Shown: positions 1-12,350, counted from the first letter of the stretch. The stretch: 64,000 nt of DNA from Lytechinus variegatus (GCF_018143015.1 NC_054751.1:15981292-16045291); one strand, 5' to 3'. Notes: a model not told the origin generated them from the sequence alone. Numbers and translations are program-made.

Positions 1-176
1 ATTTATTTGAAGACCTTTTGTTTTATAATATTTCCCCTTGTCCAGTGAGCACATTCCAAAAGTAAAAGCCCGATCACACGGCGGTATTTAGGAATAGTGG
101 TCCTTATGAATATCGATGTATTGCCCTTAATTTCGAAAACATTTAGCCTACGTGGCATGCAATGGGTCAGATGCGT

Positions 177-413
177 CACTGTAAAAACTGCGGTGTTAAA
201 ACTGACACCAGTTGGTGTTAATAGAGGACCACACCCTGAGGTGTTAAAATTACACCCTAGAGATTAAACATAACACCAAAGAGTGTAAAAGTAACAACAA
301 AAGGTGTTGTAATAACACCTATAGGTGTAAAACTAACACCACCAATTTACCACCGGTGTAAAATAACTGGTGTGGTCCTATGTACACCGGTTAACACCAC
401 AGTTTTTACTGTG
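177..413. mobile_element. Foldback MITE rich in GGTGT units (copy 1)
   Basis: The ends are inverted: CACTGTAAAAACTG at the left and CAGTTTTTACTGTG at the right, and the pairing continues into GGTGTTAA/TTAACACC. The inside is a run of GGTGT and its complement ACACC at short spacing, so the whole element could fold on itself. There is no coding capacity. A shortened copy lies at 2710-2800, and a relative with different ends at 27876-28108. Confidence 0.75.
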
Positions 414-1035
414 ATTTAAGCACAAGCAAACCAAATGATCATGCTTCAGCATTTGCTTTATTTCATAAGCATAACCCTTTGCGAATGCTTGGGCTCTTTT
501 CTTGCCTTCAGAAAGCAATTACTAGCGGTTTGAACAATAGCAGCGTCACGCTGGTGGGAACACGACTCACAAAGAAGGCAGGACTCCAACACAAAGGTGT
601 GGCAGTGCAAATTACCGCTTCTTTCCGATAACATTTTTTCCTCAGATGTGGTGTCAGTCAAACTCAAATTATTTCTTTTGATACATTTATATATTTGGCA
701 TTTGATTTGCAATTATTAGGAAGAAAACATGAACATGAATATAGGCTATGGTACACTACGGTACTCAGGTGCATAAACATGATAAAAAAACGCGAACGCC
801 CTGATTAAGCAAACGCTCAAGCTGCTCTTAAGGAGCTTGAAAACCCTAGCAAGTGCTTATTGGACGCACAAGCGAAATGTTCGCTTTATACATACGCTTT
901 TTAGCAATAGCTTTATCCTCAAGGATATACTAGCATCAGTTAGCGATTGCTTGAACTTACCAGATACAGCATTCGCTAGCTTATTTCTATGCATACGGAA
1001 TCAAGCAAAAGCCTCGCAAAAGCAATTGCTACTTT
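414..1035. other. AT-rich non-coding sequence
   Basis: No exon, RNA gene or clear repeat boundary is visible. Short open frames here lack splice context and homology that I recognise. Confidence 0.5.
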
Positions 1036-1132
1036 TTATAATATATAATAATATATCTGTAAAGCGCTTAGACACGTCGTTCCGATGGATTAAGCGCTAT
1101 ATAAAAGCGGATTATTATTATTATTTATGCAT
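1036..1132 (+). repeat. SINE 3' tail fragment
   Basis: The stretch contains AAGCGCTTAGACACG followed by TTAAGCGCTATATAAAAGC and an ATT-rich end. This 'gcgctatataaa' tail followed by ATT repeats is a form I associate with echinoderm SINE 3' ends. No tRNA-like head is visible, so it is a fragment. The assignment rests on memory. Confidence 0.4.
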
Positions 1133-1139
1133 CTGACCC

Positions 1140-2452
1140 AATGTGCGTGCAAGACATCTTATCAGCCTCAGATTACATTTTTTTTTATCTTGCAAAACTA
1201 GGCCTACTGTTTTCCCCATTCAAAAGAGTCAGTTACACAAACGAAACTGATTCCAAACTGATCAAAGCTATTACGCTATTACAATCGGCTGGTTTTGGAG
1301 TAGGTAATGTCATGGTTGATAATTATGACTGCGACATTGGATTAAAGTTATTTCGCATGGGTGAAACAAGAAATTGTTGTGTAACATATTGTAATCTCAA
1401 CTATCAGAGTTATGTTTGGTTATCCTTGGGATAAAGAGAGAAACATTTGATAATTTTATCTTAGGTTATTCCGGGACGCATGGGGAACTATATCTTGATA
1501 AATGCCCAAACCCATCCTTATTTGAATAAGAAATGAGCATGGGCCATGCGGTTGAAATTTTTAGCGCGGGGGGTAAGTAAAATAACAAAAAGATACAAGT
1601 GAAAGAGCGAGACGAATGAAGTTGATTCGGAGATTTTGTAGTGCTATATCAAAATCTCCTGCGTGGGGTTTTGGGGCCATGCCCCCAAAAGTCAACCACC
1701 AAGAAAACAATTTAGAAGAAAAAAAGGAAACGGAAGTAAAAGGGTAAGATGTTATGTTATTTATTGAATATTATATTAAACTTTATCACCAAATTAGACT
1801 CCATCTTAAAAAGGTCAATAATTTTCTCGCTTGCTTCGCTCGCTTGGGACTTTTGAGAAATGTTTTCACAGATGCCATGTTGTCCTCCCTCACATATTTC
1901 TGCCCATTATGCTACATGTATATACACTGATCGGAATTTATGGACCTTAAATCTAATTCTTAAAAACACTGTTCAATGAACTACATGTATTGATATTGAA
2001 CTATCTCTAGGGGATTGCCCTCTTTTCCCCTGATTTATACGGCCATGAAAATGGATATCGATTCACTAACCCCTAAGTTACTAATGAAACGAAATTGATT
2101 AGGAAAACAATTTATTATGGACGAAATGGGCTATAGCGATCTTTGTACGGGATTAAGATATTTTCCCCGTTTATTTGGGCTTTTTTGGGGGGAGGGGGGT
2201 TACTGGATGAGCCTTTAATGTGGACTGAAACCTAATTTTGGGGATGCCTAATCAGCGAACTCGTGGTTCTTACGATTTTTCTCCCCGTACAAAGGATAAC
2301 TCATTTTGAGATCTTCGGCTGAGACTAAGAAACATAAACTTGCGTTTTATGAAATCCTCAATTTTAAGATAAAAAAGAGAGAAATGCATTATTTTGCACA
2401 TTTTTATTGTTTGTATAATTTATTAGGGAATTTTTGCATGTACAAAGGGGTT
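1140..2452. other. Intergenic sequence without recognised genes
   Basis: This is AT-rich DNA with a purine-rich patch around 1600-1745. Nothing here has the codon pattern or splice sites of an exon. Confidence 0.45.
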
Positions 2453-2662
2453 GGATTCAAGAACACAGTGAATCAATTGAAAATGCCCGTCAGATGACAA
2501 TGAACGGCTTGGAAGTCTTTGTCGAAAATTGGTGAACAACCGCAGTTTCGTCTTGCAAATATGACGTTTGTCCAGAGTCCAAGACAATTTCCGACAAAAG
2601 TCTTTTTGGTTGTTCATTGTCATGGATGACATTTGACAATCCATTTGCTATGTTCTTGAATC
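2453..2662. mobile_element. Foldback MITE
   Basis: The outer arms pair: GATTCAAGAACACAGTG at 2454-2470 against GTTCTTGAATC at 2652-2662. The inner arms pair through GACAATGAAC and GTTCATTGTC. The core TTGTCGAAAATTGG and its near complement CAATTTCCGACAAAAG resemble the core of the larger foldback element at 57.9-58.2 kb, which suggests one family. There is no coding capacity. Confidence 0.65.
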
Positions 2663-2709
2663 TGTCGTGCGTCGTGAAGCGAAAACATGTTTTGTGATCT
2701 TGATTGCCA

Positions 2710-2800
2710 CACTGTAAAAGACTGTGGTGTTAAAACTGACACCAATTGGTGTTAATAGAGGACCACACCATGAGGTGTTAAAATTACACCCTACAGATTG
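2710..2800. mobile_element. Truncated copy of the GGTGT foldback MITE
   Basis: This matches the left part of the 177-413 element base for base over most of its length, starting CACTGTAAAAGACTG. It breaks off abruptly where a SINE begins. The right arm is missing. Confidence 0.65.
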
Positions 2801-2801
2801 A

Positions 2802-3042
2802 ATATTTACCCAGGGTAGCCACTTCATTTCCGAAAACTGTTTATTACCCGACTAAGCTAGGCTACCGATTCAGATGCACACTATTTCCTGCCGGCACCAA
2901 TTTGCCTCAGCTGGGTTAAGTGCAGCACAGTGTGGAAAATTTTCTTGCTGGAGGTAAACACGCCACGGCTATGATTTGAACCCAGGACCCTCTGTTTGAA
3001 AGGCGAGAGTCAGAACCACTAGACCACGACGCCCCCACACAT
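2802..3042 (-). repeat. tRNA-derived SINE (family 1)
   Basis: Read on the minus strand it begins with a tRNA-like head: an A-box-like TGGTCTAGTGG, then a Pol III B-box-like GGTTCAAATC about 40 bases later. A body follows with ...CCGTGGCGTGTTTACC and an end near TTTACCCAGGGTAGCC. The same head and body occur on the plus strand at 17743-17945. A stub of the tail lies at 52990-53060. The internal promoter boxes imply Pol III transcription when it was active. Confidence 0.7.
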
Positions 3043-3284
3043 TATTACGGAGGTAATTGATAAACAAACTATCTACACCTCAAAGTAAATCACCCAATGT
3101 TGGGTAAAATGGTAACATGCAGGTTGGTTGGGTAAATATAGATACCAATTATTTTGTAGGGGGATGCCCAGCAAACATGCATGTTCCCTTTCTACCAAAT
3201 ATTAATGGTATTACTTTTACTCGATGTTTTTAGAGTGTATTGAATTGTATTTTTTGTAAATTGATCTTTTGGTCTTGTGGTCGG

Positions 3285-3606
3285 GTCAACAGAACCAAGG
3301 GCGGAAATCTCAGTCTCCCGGAAGGTTGGGGGACCAGGGGCTGGAAATTTTGACAAACAGAAAAAACAGGCTACCACCCCTATGTAAGGTCATTTCGAAC
3401 AAAATAAATTTAACGACGGAAAAAAATGTTATCACCCCAAAAGTAAGGTCATCTCGTCCAAAATACATGTTTTATTTCGATTTTCAATGATGTATTTTTT
3501 CCATCATAAAAGACCAAAAATATTAGGGGGACATTGGATATTGTGTCCCCTACTATTTTTGGTAGGGGGTCGCGTCCCCCCTGCCCCCCCCCCTCCCCCT
3601 GGAACG
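3285..3606. repeat. Degenerate G/C-run repeat
   Basis: The stretch opens with AAGGGCGGAAATC and ends in long C runs and CCCCTGGAACG. Inside it has 'gacaaacagaaaaaacaggctacc', a phrase shared in diverged form with the repeats at 57.09-57.25 kb and 58.19-58.49 kb. It is probably an old non-autonomous DNA transposon, but its ends are not certain. Confidence 0.4.
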
Positions 3607-4290
3607 TATTATTCTATGCAAACAGATAATGACTAAAATGATACAATACAATAGTTCTCTTCATACATGTCATAAAGTACCCGAAAATCACCTTTTTGAT
3701 GAACATATCACTTATCAATATGAGATGATATACTATAGGCCTACTTAATTAGCTTAATTACACCATGGATCCTACTCGAATCCATGATTAATTGAACTCG
3801 TCTTCCATAGGTGATAAGACTGAGGATAGGTACGTATCGGTGAAGGACGCTTTTCTATGCATAATATATGCAAATGACTTCGTTAAAAGCCAACGTTCTT
3901 TTTGTTTATCCAGTTCATTGCCAATAAGGAGAAGTTGACATTTAAAAGTGATTTTCTTTTCACTCCACTATCGCTATACACCTCTCAATGACCCGTAAAC
4001 ATGAATCATAGAACAGAATGGAGCTTATATTTTTGTTTTTGTCTTGTCTGTATTTTTGAACAACTAGAAGGTCACCAGCGATTCTACGTACACAAAAATG
4101 GCATGAACGGATTTATATAAATAAATTATCATATGCCGAATCAGAGCTATAATGAAAATTGTGCCCTTAATGACTCTCTTGGTGACTTATAGAAATAACC
4201 ATTTCATTTTTTTAAGTGCACAACTAGTTACAAAGAATGTGATAGCATTTTCATTTATTTGAACACAGGATCAAAGAATGCCTTGCTCAC
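3607..4290. other. Intergenic sequence without recognised genes
   Basis: AT-rich and unique as far as I can see. No exon or RNA gene is supported. Confidence 0.45.
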
Positions 4291-4368
4291 GGGCACAGCA
4301 GGGGATCGAACCCCAGACTTTTTAATGTACAGTCAGGCACCTTAGACCAAACGGCCACGGCACCTCCA
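4291..4368 (-). repeat. tRNA-like SINE head or tRNA pseudogene
   Basis: On the minus strand the A-box-like GTGGCCGTTTGG and the B-box GGTTCGATCCC are at tRNA spacing, with a Leu/Ser-type D-arm. The acceptor stem does not pair properly, and the flanks do not look like a functional tRNA gene. I read it as a SINE head or a tRNA pseudogene. Confidence 0.5.
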
Positions 4369-5543
4369 TAATTGGCAATTAGCACGATTGCAAAATGCTC
4401 ATCAAAATTATCGCAACAAAAGATGCAAAACCATGGCAATAACATTTCAGCATCATCTCACTGATGTAGAATCCTAATCACTTTGCCATTTGTAATAGTC
4501 TAAATGAAAATTCATTAGAAGCAAAAAATGGTCGAAATGACAATGACTTTAATCATGATGTTCATTGGAAGTATCACTTTCTCTGCATCATTTCGTTTGA
4601 AAAGCAGCCACCTTACCTCCTTCTTTTTGCTCATTATCTCACAACTTTAAGCTTGACGTGGTATCTAACTACTAACTCGAAAAGCAAATAGTCTCCATAG
4701 CGTTATTTGCGGTCATTGATTTGCGCGTTGGTGCTATAACTGCTGGAAACCCATGATAGATAATACATTAAATATTAAAGGTTCTGCTAAAAATATATAA
4801 CATTGTCAATAATCTTGTTTTGTATGAGATAGAGTGCATTAGAATGATAATATGGATGAGAAAATCGTTTATTGATAAGGATCATTACAGCGACTTCTCA
4901 ACTACCGAATGGTAACTACCTCCCCGCTCAACGACTCCGCCTCTTTTACCATTTTCCTTGTCGCGAAGTTTTGATGTGACGTACGCCAGAACCTATATGC
5001 TTTGGCCAGAACTCCCTCCCGCACACAAGCGTGTAGTTAACGTACTAGCCCACTGTGCAGACAAGTATGATCAAAAGCGCGGGGATTTGCCCCAAGTAGG
5101 GATGCTTCTCATAAATCTTCCCAGTCGAGTACGGCGTGGCTTGTATTTTTTTTTCGGCGCAAGTGTCTTCGATTAGAGCCTTCTGTGTCATCGATGTGGA
5201 ATTACGGTGCGTTGACGACAGATGTCGTGCTCGGGATCGCGGTCAGGGGCTTCTATCAAAATAAAGAGGCGACGTCATTCTCGGAGAGGAAGAAAATATG
5301 AGAAGGCGAGAAGAGGAATCTCCGTCATTCTATGACCATGTTTGGAATATGTTAGTTGGATTCTTTTAACTACACCTTCTCAATGCAAATCTGGATCCAA
5401 GTTAAGTCATATTATCTATATCATTGTTTTGAAGAATCTGGCTTAAGTTTGGGGAATTTGCATACAACATTTCAAGATGCACCGTGGATCTTATCATCTC
5501 TGAGGTATTATTACAAAAAAAGTAATAATAAAGGAGTTGCACC
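4369..5543. other. Upstream region of the receptor guanylyl cyclase
   Basis: From about 4860 the sequence becomes less AT-rich than its surroundings. It contains a CRE-like TGACGTAC near 4977. It could hold the promoter and 5' untranslated region of the receptor cyclase gene, but no TATA box or initiator can be fixed. No other gene is visible. Confidence 0.35.
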
Positions 5544-6297
5544 ATGCAGCTCTTGCATCAAGCCCCTCTTATATTGTGGAGATGGTTTTACAGGTTGGGA
5601 AACAACATTCGTCATTCAAGGTGGGCAATTATTCTGGCCTTATCTCTATTTCAAGTGCAATTTGCAATAAGTTATGACTTTAAGTTAATCCTACTGATGC
5701 CATGGAACACTACAGAGAACGATGCCTATCCATTCCTCGGCACTCGCTCCTACGGGGCCGCTGTGCTAGCGAGGGAGCGAATAACCGCCTCGGACTTGCT
5801 AAGCGGCAGCAACTCGTCGAACACTGTAGATATCGTGGTCGCCGACACTGAATGTCGGTCCATCATAGCCGGCGGGCACGCGGTCGACTTCATGGACGAA
5901 TCCGTGGACGCGTTCATCGGGCCTCCGTGCTCGATGCCTTGTTCGACGGTAGCCGACTTGACCAGCTACTGGCAAGTCCCGATGACGTCGTGGTTCTGCC
6001 CGGCCATTGACGATGGCGAGTTCGCAGACCCCCTACATGTACACACCACCCTCGCCAGGACTTATCCCACCATCTTCCAAATTTCTCATACCATTCCAAC
6101 TATTCTGGAACACTTCAACTGGAACATATACAGCATCATCTATCCTTTGGAGGGCATCATGGCCAACCTGGCCTATAAGACACGGGTGCTCATGGATAAA
6201 CGCCGGTATACTCCCGTCCTAACGGAATCATACCAGAAGCCCCTCAATCTCTCAGTTGCCCGAAACATCCTGAAGAATGTCCGGATAGATTCAAGAA
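5544..6297 (+). CDS. Receptor guanylyl cyclase, exon with signal peptide and N-terminal ligand-binding domain
   Basis: This exon encodes the start of a membrane guanylyl cyclase, which binds an extracellular ligand and makes cGMP inside the cell. Translation starts at ATG 5544 in the context CACCATG. Residues 27-43 (WAIILALSLFQVQFAIS) form a signal peptide preceded by basic residues. From residue 44 onward the sequence fits the ANF-receptor, periplasmic-binding type I fold: the DAFIGPPCS signature lies at 122-130, followed by SYWQVPMTSW and a conserved pattern around HFNWN. Cysteines 104, 129 and 133 are candidates for the usual loop disulfide. NTT (55), NSS and NLS are possible N-glycosylation sites. 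The exon ends in a clean GTAAGT donor at 6298 after 251 codons plus one base. A family ectodomain is about 430-450 residues, so this is roughly the first half. I found no exon for the rest. Confidence 0.88.
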
Positions 6298-6407
6298 GTA
6301 AGTTAATACTGTTTCTAATAAATTGATTTTATGACCAATTTCACTATCAAGAGGAATAAGGGCGTCTCAATGAGAAGGCATGATGATGTCTCGTAATCCG
6401 GTAACCC

Positions 6408-6537
6408 AGAATGCGTTTCATCAACATTCCTTTTCGGAAACTTTTCTTGATTTTGATTTGTTGAACAATACTGTTACTATGGTAACTATCGCAAAAAGTC
6501 TTTTGAACTTATTAAACTTGTTTCACGATACGCTCCT
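6408..6537. mobile_element. Diverged MITE of the GTTTCAT-end family
   Basis: It has the left end ATGCGTTTCATCAACATTCC, a middle TTACTATGGTAACTATCG and a right end GTTTCACGATACGC. The order and wording match the well-preserved copy at 25710-25849. It lies just inside the first intron of the receptor cyclase. Confidence 0.5.
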
Positions 6538-6539
6538 GT

Positions 6540-8215
6540 CGGTCCGATTCCAACTTGGTGCCCGATAGCAGTGCCTTTCGGTAAAAGGCACGTATCCCAA
6601 CTACCGGGTCCCTAGAAGAGGACCTTATGCCTCCGACTCTCTGGTTTCTTGCTTACAAACACTCATGCTTTCTTAGCAATAATTTAGGTACCCCCACCAC
6701 CCCATGGCCAGAATCTTGATGTTGAAGCAGTTTCATGTAATTGCAATATCATCTATGATTACTTGTTGTTCAAGGTTCTGAAGTTGTCCACTTCCAAAGA
6801 ATAATGCACCAATAATTCAACAAAGACGCAAGCGTTCGGTAATGGAAAAATTATCATGATTATTATTATGCAGTGCACTGTCATCTACATGCTAATGCAA
6901 AGTGCCTTGATGCAAGAATGAATTTACATAATAGCATTATTATCTTAATGAAAGTCTCATCAAAATGAAATTTGTTGTGATCAAGTGCAATGGAGTACAA
7001 TTGGTATAATTACAATAATTAAGGAGGCAAGGAATTACAGTGTCGTTTACAGTTTTGTTCAATGACATTCATTGGATGAATCATGTGTCATCATCAGAAA
7101 ACATCGGGTCAGAAACTGCTGTTGATAGAAAATCATTGAGGAGATAAAGTAATTCGCAAGTACATCACAAAATGACAAAAGCTGACAAAGCATGTTTATC
7201 AATAGGATAAGCGACACAAATCTATAGCAACCATTTTGTACTTTGTAACCTATAGACCTAAAGCTTTCCTAATGTTTGATATTCAATGAAATATTCCATG
7301 AACATGCCACTAGAAATAATGCAATGTATATAATTCATTACGATCATTTTGGTGGGTTTATCTTAGATGAGACAATGCACAAAATTGAAAGAATGTGCAG
7401 GTTCATGAAACAATCAAGGGCAAAAATAATGTTACTTTTAAGCCGCATTGCTCCCAATAATATACCCTATAACAGACAGGTCCTAACCTTGTTTATATCA
7501 AGTAACAAATTGGGGTTTTTTTCAAGTTGAGAAAAAAGAGAGATTTACAAATAAAGATTAGAACTCTTGTAGGAAGAAGTAGACGAAAGAGAGAAAAAAA
7601 GATGTACATAACAAATTCGTTTGTTTGCATTATTTTTCACCAAGCATACAAATAAAGTAAGAGAATAAAATGTTATACATAGTAGGAACTTAGCATAAAC
7701 AAAATATGTTTGAAGTGTAGAGTTCCTTGAAAAACAGAGGTAAGAACTTCGTTTTATGTAAAACATGGCTAGAAATAAGCATTCGTAAAAGAAAAAAAAT
7801 AAGAACAAAACTAAAATTCAAGTTATCATGAAAATGCTAAGATTTTGTAAGTTTTTAAATTTGAATGCCATTCAGAAACGACGCAACATGGTCACAATAT
7901 TGAAAAGATTTGCCAGAAGTTTAGTGAATATGATCCGAATCTCCTCTTAGATTATAATAATTTGGCTCTTAATATATTGAGAATCGTGCTGGTTCTGCAG
8001 TATCTTTTGTTCTCAAAATATGACTCCGCGTTTGATTGCTCTTAGAGTATATTCAAATAAAATATTTAGACAATTCTTTGGCTACGCTCAGAAATAGTGG
8101 CGCCTAATTATCATAATCATCCTGCAACATTTCATTGTAAAGATGCAACACTATCGACCTAGCCATTACGTATTATTTTGATTAAGATATCGATTCGATG
8201 TATGGTTGTCTTTGT
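6540..8215. other. AT-rich intronic sequence
   Basis: No exon, RNA gene or bounded repeat is supported here. Confidence 0.4.
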
Positions 8216-8269
8216 ATACCAGTTTGTGTGTGTGGGATGGTTTGTGTGTGTGTATGTTTGTCTTGTTCA

Positions 8270-8400
8270 GGGGAGTGTTTCATTAACATTTCTGCAAGGT
8301 GTCAGATCTGACAACTTCCCGTGATTTTGATTGGCTTAGAAGCATTATTACTAAGGTAACTGTCGGATAAAACAGTACTTGTCGGATAGAACATCCACAA
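8270..8400. mobile_element. MITE of the GTTTCAT-end family, right end missing
   Basis: It starts GGGGAGTGTTTCATTAACAT and shares GTCAGATCTGA, TTTGATTGGCT and GGTAACTGT with the 25710-25849 copy. The right inverted end is replaced by the start of a different element at 8408. Confidence 0.6.
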
Positions 8401-8407
8401 GTTCGTA

Positions 8408-8540
8408 GGGGCCCGTAACACAAAGCTTAGCAATGATCGTAGAACATTTTTCTACGATTGATTCAATTGACTACAATGTGCAATTAATCATGAAAATCAA
8501 GCGTACAATTAATCACTAACCTTTGTGCTATTTGACCCTG
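8408..8540. mobile_element. MITE with CCCGTAACACAAAG end
   Basis: The left end GGGCCCGTAACACAAAGCTTAGC and internal GATTAATC-like motifs match the copies at 39700-39825 and 29983-30320. The right end has decayed to CTTTGTGCTATTTGACC. Confidence 0.6.
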
Positions 8541-9079
8541 ATGTGCGACTAAAGTCAGTTTTGAAATATGTTGTGACAAATGTTACACATTTTATTTGTA
8601 ATCATGCCACGCAATCTATCTGCTCATAATTCTTGTAATTTTGGTTTTATTCTTTGATAAGTTGTTTTGTTATAGCGGTCTGTTCATTTATGCGATTTTA
8701 CTCTGATGAGCGCACGTCGAAAAGTTTTAGTATATCTGTTTTCATATCTATTATATATCTGTTTTCCAGTACTGAACATTATTTTTTTTTATTGCATACC
8801 GTTTCCATGGAGACTTCGATTTCCAATTAGCAGTTTGTGTGAGTGTCTGCGTATCCACGCGCGGGTGTGTGGGTGTTTGTGTGGGCGATTGTTCGTCTGT
8901 CAGTATGACAAAAGCAGCAAATTTTTTTGCTAATCACGCCGGCATTATCTCATCTCACACAATGTACACACCCATTGAAAGGAAAATTGCACCTTTACGT
9001 CTATATTTGGATTCCAAAAGAACATACACGCGAGAAATTCACAACAACGAAAGTTTGACAATGAAGTTGTAATTTTTGT

Positions 9080-9320
9080 TAAAAGTTACTTTGTGACATG
9101 GTCCTGGGAAGCGGGGGTGCTTGGGTGTCTTTTTCCATCAGGAGCACCCCTGTAATTCTGGTAAGTACGCATGGCAAAATTGAGAAATGTGAAACTTTTT
9201 TTTGCTTGACAAATTTCTCGGGACCAAAATCATCTCCGTTACTTAGTGACACCTTATTTTTGCTTGTCAAATTATGGCAACCCCTGTAAAAATCATTCCC
9301 AGTCCCCTGTTCTGTGACGT
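9080..9320. repeat. Degenerate repeat with 'ttgttaaaagtta' and G-run motifs
   Basis: It contains TTGTTAAAAGTTAC, GGAAGCGGGGGTGC and TTTTGCTTGACAAATTTC. These phrases recur in diverged form at 14.4 kb, 14.9 kb and 57.1-58.5 kb. The boundaries are uncertain. Confidence 0.35.
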
Positions 9321-9402
9321 CGAGTACAAAGAAGATGAGATGGTCCTTGTGTAGAGGCGGGCATTCCCGAACAAGTCCTGGTCAGCTGATGGATGATAAA
9401 TA

Positions 9403-9572
9403 AAACGAAAGAGAACGAAAAGAAACAGAAGGGGAGAAGAAGAAGGAAAAGAAGAGGAATTAAGAAGAAGAAAAAAAAACAGGAAGAAGAAGAAAAAAAA
9501 AGAAGAAGAAGGAAAAGAAGAAGAAAAAAGAGTAAGAAGAAAAAGAGCGAGAAGAAGAGGAAGAAGGTGATG
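9403..9572. repeat. Purine-rich (GAA/AAG) low-complexity tract
   Basis: The tract is almost pure A and G, giving an apparent Lys/Glu/Arg-rich open frame on the plus strand that I do not regard as coding. Confidence 0.85.
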
Positions 9573-10640
9573 ACAAATTAATGTGTTTTGGGGTTTGGTT
9601 TTGTTTTAAGATCAATACAACTTACAATGTCCAAAAAATGAGAATATTATAACAATAAGCTAGCTACTTACACAAGATACGAATTGATAATTCTGTTTTT
9701 GACATTGATCATGGTAATAATAGCCTGATTTTACCTTGACGGATACAAATAAATAAATATAAAAGAAATACATAGATATCAGTAATACATTTGTCTGAAT
9801 GTCAAAAGCATACCTCGCAAATAATTCATGTAACTTGCGATTCTCGTGGCTTGGAGAAAGGAATTCGCAAACACGGTATAAATATAGCAATTAGTTCAAT
9901 TTGCTTTCAAAACTACGGTATATATTTTTACTATTTTTAGTATCATTATATCATTTCGTATCCAAGGTAATCTATATCGCAGTCACATTAATTAAAGAAT
10001 GCCTTCATGTGCAATCATGAACTGCACGAAAAGTCAAGGAATGCTTATACTCACAATGCAACACTTCGATAGAATAATTTCCAAGTTAATTAAAAAAATG
10101 CAATTAAAATGAGAACGAATTCGTATTAAATAAAATGCATTTAACACCTTTACGGATTACAGTGCGCCTATGCTTCACTCCAGTACCATTATTGTCGTTT
10201 TTATTATTTTTTTTATAAATCCCTATTGTTATCAAATTAAAGGGAATCATTCGCAGGTTCTAAACGACCATGATACACATAAAATGAATACCTAATGGCA
10301 AATAATATACTGGAACATGGACAAGAGATATGAACGAACAGCGAATGGGAAATGGATAAGGGGGGGGGGGTGTTCGACATGCTTCATATGTCTTAAGTTG
10401 TTCTAATTCTTTTAATGTCCAATATTTTGTTGGAAAAAGTATAAGATACAATATGAACAATTGGGCAATGCACATTGGTGATACATTACAGATAGATTAA
10501 AGAAGGCCGTTTCCCGTTGAAAATATCTCGCCCGGTAAAAGGACATCAAGGCTCATTGCAGATTGCAAAAATAATAATGATAGGGAGGTCATTACAAAAA
10601 TAAACCTCACCAGATAACCAAGTACAGAGGCAAATTTTTA
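9573..10640. other. AT-rich intronic sequence
   Basis: No supported feature apart from a short G run near 10361. Confidence 0.4.
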
Positions 10641-10649
10641 ACCGAGTCG

Positions 10650-12350
10650 TACTTTACTTTTTATTTTATAAACTCAATCATATCGGTGTCCGTGGAAAGG
10701 CCTTTGAGTGGTTCAGGAATTACCTCTATAACAGAAAACAATTTGTTTATTTAAGTGAGCAAGAATCTGATTTTAGAAATATTATTGTGGTGTTCCGCAA
10801 GGGAGTTCTTTAGGTCCTTTGTTGTTTATTCTTTATATAAATGATTTTCGTAAATCGTCCAATTCACTATAATTCATTTAATTTGCAGGTGATACTAACC
10901 TATTTTTTCACACAGAGATCCAAATGTTCTTGTTAATGTCGGTAATGCAGAGTTGCGAAATATGTTAGAATGGATAAGAAACAATAAACTGTCATTAAAT
11001 CTTTTGAAACGAATAATATTTTAGTTTATTTTTATTTAGTAACTCCTTAGCTTCATTACCGACTCAAATTATGTTTGACAATACCCCATTTAAGTAGGTT
11101 TCTCATACAATTTTTTTTAGGTGTTTTGGTTGATAGGTCTCCTGGAAATTACATATCGAAAATATTTGCAAAACAATCTCTCGAAATATTAGACTAAAAT
11201 CACATGTTCCGCAACCATATTTGCTTATTCTTTATTGTTCTCTTGTTTTACCCTACATAAATTTTGGACTTTTGCTTTGGGGAAACACTCATCAAACTCT
11301 GTTAGAAAAATTATATTGTTACAAAAAAAGTAATTCGTATAATCTGCAATGCTCCGTTTCGTGCCTACTCGGATCCAATTTTCCATGAAAATAATATTTT
11401 CAAAGTAAACGATCTCTACTTGTTTCGTCTTGAAGAATTAATGTATAAATTCAATTCTGGTACCCTTCCCTTAGTTTTTCATGACGTGTTTATAAAGAAT
11501 CAAACTATTCATAAATATCCCACTAGGCAGTCTGAAGAATTTTATTTAGCACAAAATACATTCGTTTTTGAAGGTCCTAAATTTTGGAATACTTTGCGCA
11601 TAGATTTGAAAAACTCTCCTTCACACTCGCAGTCTTCAAAAGAAAACTTAAGACATTTTTATTGGCGACGTATAAAACCTAGCTCTCTTTGTTGTACTTA
11701 GCTTGTCCCTTCTTTTATTGTCAATATTATCATGACTATTTTTGTTATTAATATCATGATTACTATAATTATTGTGATTATCAATATCATTAACATTATT
11801 ATTATCTCTATTATTACTGTTATTTTTATTATTGTTGGTATCCGAAGAACTCGTCACCACTTCTCAACCAAGCATAAACTTTAATCAATTTCCTTTGCGC
11901 GTTTGCTTCATATACATCACCTGTGAAACATTTTCTTATTTTAGTCCACATGCAGATATGTTCTCCTCATCGTTTCTCCTTGTTATTCTCCGTAAATTAC
12001 TCATTTCATGCATTGTGTTATTGTTTATTTCACATTTTTCTTCCCCTCTTTTGGCCACTATCATTATTTTGATTATGTAATGTAATATTAATGAATAATT
12101 TGATTTGAGGGCTCCACGATTTACAGGGAAAGCTTCACAGTGGGCCTCTGCATTTCTAGCATGTTATTTTCAGCCGCAAATATTTCATGATCCATATTAA
12201 GTTTCAAATGTATAATTCAGATAATTATATGTATATTGTGTTATATGTTTCTTTATTACATCTCAATTGTTATAACCGTATTTATGATGGATTTTGTCTA
12301 CTGTTTTGTTGGAAATGAGAACAAAATAAAACTGAAACTGAAAGTAGCAT
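10650..12350 (+). mobile_element. Decayed non-LTR retrotransposon (CR1/Jockey-like LINE), 3' part
   Basis: Plus-strand translation in shifting frames shows reverse transcriptase landmarks in the right order: GKAFEWFRNYLYNRKQFV; GVPQGS-like then LGPLLFILYINDF; FAGDTNLFF in place of the catalytic F-A-D-D-T-N (the first catalytic Asp is Gly here); then LGVLVDRS near 11135. A C-terminal stretch resembles the FWNTLR...S...F line typical of the family's end, in an open frame at 11420-11701. About 600 bases of AT-rich 3' untranslated region follow, ending AAAACTGAAACTGAAAG near 12340, a tail type used by CR1/Jockey-like LINEs. Several frameshifts and stops show that it is dead. The 5' half (endonuclease and first ORF) is absent, as expected from 5' truncation. 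Confidence 0.75.
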
